The notes beneath the pieces were generated by a model. It was not told where the DNA came from and made no database searches. It saw nothing but the letters and a program-made list of their open reading frames with translations. The position numbers were made by a program, and so were the translations under genes. Shown here one piece after another: positions 63,007-64,000 of a DNA stretch of 64,000 nucleotides. The DNA comes from Shimia abyssi. Its GTDB lineage: Bacteria; Pseudomonadota; Alphaproteobacteria; Rhodobacterales; Rhodobacteraceae. Location: the NCBI RefSeq assembly GCF_003014475.1, contig NZ_PYGJ01000003.1:186001-250000 (forward strand), given 5' to 3'. Position 1 is the first letter of the stretch. Each line of letters starts with the position of its first letter.

Positions 63007-63567
63007 ATGGCCAGTCTCAATCGCATTGTAATGAATAAGTCCAGTCGCACTTGGTTGCGTGAGTTGGATCTTGAAAACATGGATGCGGCAGAGATTTCAG
63101 GCAAGTGGGGCAGGGAGCTGCCGGTGCGCAGTTACAAGCAATACCGCTATCCAAAGCATGACATTTGTGAGGGGCCCTATCTAAATGCGCGAGGCACACC
63201 AAGACAGTTTGATCTGATCATGGCGAACCAGGTGTGGGAGCATTTGGACCGGCCTTATCGGGCATTGTGCAATGTGCATGACATGCTGCGGGATGGTGGG
63301 TATTTCTGGCTAGCGGTGCCTTTTGTCGTCCCACAGCACGCAGCGCCATATGATTGTTCGCGCTGGTCAGCGCGTGGGTTAACAAACCTATTGATAGAAG
63401 CCGGGTATCACCCGGACGAAATTCGCGCGGATCAATGGGGTAATCGGGCCGCCGCGCTGCGCAATCTGGAGCCAAGCTGGCCGCCGGAATATCATCCAGA
63501 GACCGATGATTTGACCAATGATCCGGACTTTCCGATTTGCGCCTGGGCGTTGGCGCGCAAGACATAA
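63007..63567 (+). CDS. SAM-dependent methyltransferase-like protein
   Basis: 186-aa protein resembling the second half of class I methyltransferases (type 11): FDLIMANQVWEHLDRPYRALCNVHDMLRDGGYFWLAVPFV matches the motif IV to V region. The SAM-binding glycine loop that should precede it is not obvious, so the protein may be shortened or strongly diverged. The start ATG 63007 has GAGGA upstream and lies 9 bp after lpdA, which suggests co-transcription. Confidence 0.75.
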   Translation: MASLNRIVMNKSSRTWLRELDLENMDAAEISGKWGRELPVRSYKQYRYPKHDICEGPYLNARGTPRQFDLIMANQVWEHLDRPYRALCNVHDMLRDGGYFWLAVPFVVPQHAAPYDCSRWSARGLTNLLIEAGYHPDEIRADQWGNRAAALRNLEPSWPPEYHPETDDLTNDPDFPICAWALARKT

Positions 63568-63627
63568 ATAGAATTTTTGGGAGCGACCGGCCACGTGCAC
63601 AGGGCCGATCACAATTTCCCGGTGTGT

Positions 63628-63996
63628 TTAAAGAATGGCGTGCGCAAGGATCATGAGCACACCTGACCCGAGCACATAAGCCGCGTCCACGGCAATAGCG
63701 AACCCTGATTTCTGTGCCCACGCGCCGGTGTTGGCGACATAAGCGGCTGCGCACAGGATCGCGAGCAGGGCGACGCCGAGGCTTTGAGTGGTTTTTGTCA
63801 GACCGATGATCAGCGCCAGCAAAAGGATTCCGGTCCAGTTGGTAACCATTGGAAACATTGGCATTTTTGCGGGTGGTTCCGGGCTGATGCGGGTCCCTTC
63901 GGCCCAGCGTTTTTGCAGGCCAAGAACTGGCCCATAGATAAGAAAGCCAAATGCCATCGCGGCCACGGCACCTGCGATAAAGGCAATCCAATTCAT
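63628..63996 (-). CDS. DUF1761 family membrane protein
   Basis: 122-aa membrane protein. It starts MNWIAFIAGAVAAMAFGFLIYGPVLGLQKRW and has four predicted helices, matching the DUF1761 family. No function is known. The start codon lies four bases from the end of the window, so the upstream region is not visible. Confidence 0.8.
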   Translation of the reverse strand: MNWIAFIAGAVAAMAFGFLIYGPVLGLQKRWAEGTRISPEPPAKMPMFPMVTNWTGILLLALIIGLTKTTQSLGVALLAILCAAAYVANTGAWAQKSGFAIAVDAAYVLGSGVLMILAHAIL

Positions 63997-64000
63997 ATCA

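Noticed and set aside
63583-63625. Hairpin after the methyltransferase gene (CGGCC with GGGCCG) as a terminator
   Set aside because: The stem is short, the loop is long and no T-run follows on either strand.
1-64000. tRNA genes, rRNA genes or CRISPR arrays
   Set aside because: No cloverleaf with a GTTCGA-type arm, no rRNA-like sequence and no regularly spaced repeat with unique spacers was seen by reading; a covariance-model search would be the decisive check.

Overview
The window looks like a chromosomal segment from an alphaproteobacterium of the order Rhodobacterales (Roseobacter group). The main reasons are a gene transfer agent (GTA) cluster laid out as in Rhodobacter capsulatus and followed by cysE, a lipoyl-domain-bearing pyruvate dehydrogenase E1-beta, DUF2460/DUF2163 tail genes, a Hint-domain protein and typical roseobacter housekeeping genes. 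No tRNA, rRNA or CRISPR array was seen. Genus cannot be named from the sequence alone.

Layout. 1-6184: the end of a taurine-type ABC permease gene, then a complete dipeptide/oligopeptide-type ABC operon (binding protein, two permeases, one double ATPase). 6443-9914: porin, trigger factor, aquaporin Z. 10007-13078: a DUF1330 protein, a lytic transglycosylase lipoprotein, the rpsF-rpsR-rplI operon (minus strand) and a small membrane protein. 13220-19016: fatty-acid synthesis block fabD-fabG-acpP-fabF with a HisA-like paralogue inside it, then mltG. 19341-33729: a consensus promoter with a terminator-like hairpin, then GTA genes gp1 to gp15. 33899-44427: cysE, the pdhA-pdhB-pdhC operon, a FtsB-like protein, class I aldolase, phosphoglycerate kinase, two cyclophilins, and a DUF3302-like/HlyD pair. 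44485-50718: DUF3604 protein, an IS3-family insertion with a 4-bp target duplication, a Hint protein, a cold-shock protein, a broken small secreted protein, and bactofilin. 50708-63996: M23 peptidase, DUF455, peroxiredoxin, AsmA-like protein, queA, a putative LAS-type zinc peptidase, an MFS transporter, DUF924, lpdA, a methyltransferase and DUF1761.

The central observation is that the GTA cluster is nearly complete in gene content but carries three separate in-frame stop codons: TAA at codon 16 of the portal gene (gp3), TGA at codon 90 of the tail peptidase gene (gp14), and TAA inside gp15. In each case the reading frame continues uninterrupted with family-like sequence after the stop. A fourth in-frame stop lies in a small secreted protein gene at 49747-50070, and the IS orfA has a one-base frameshift. 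This suggests a GTA that was inactivated recently, or split or expressed in an unusual way, in an otherwise healthy housekeeping background.

Other points worth attention are a perfect TTGACA-N17-TATAAT promoter followed within about 60 bases by an intrinsic-terminator-like hairpin just before the GTA genes (a possible small RNA or attenuated leader), an unannotated-looking LAS metallopeptidase, a HisA paralogue with Glu in place of the catalytic Asp8, four 9-bp repeats phased at 11 bp upstream of ftsB, and two long perfect palindromes.
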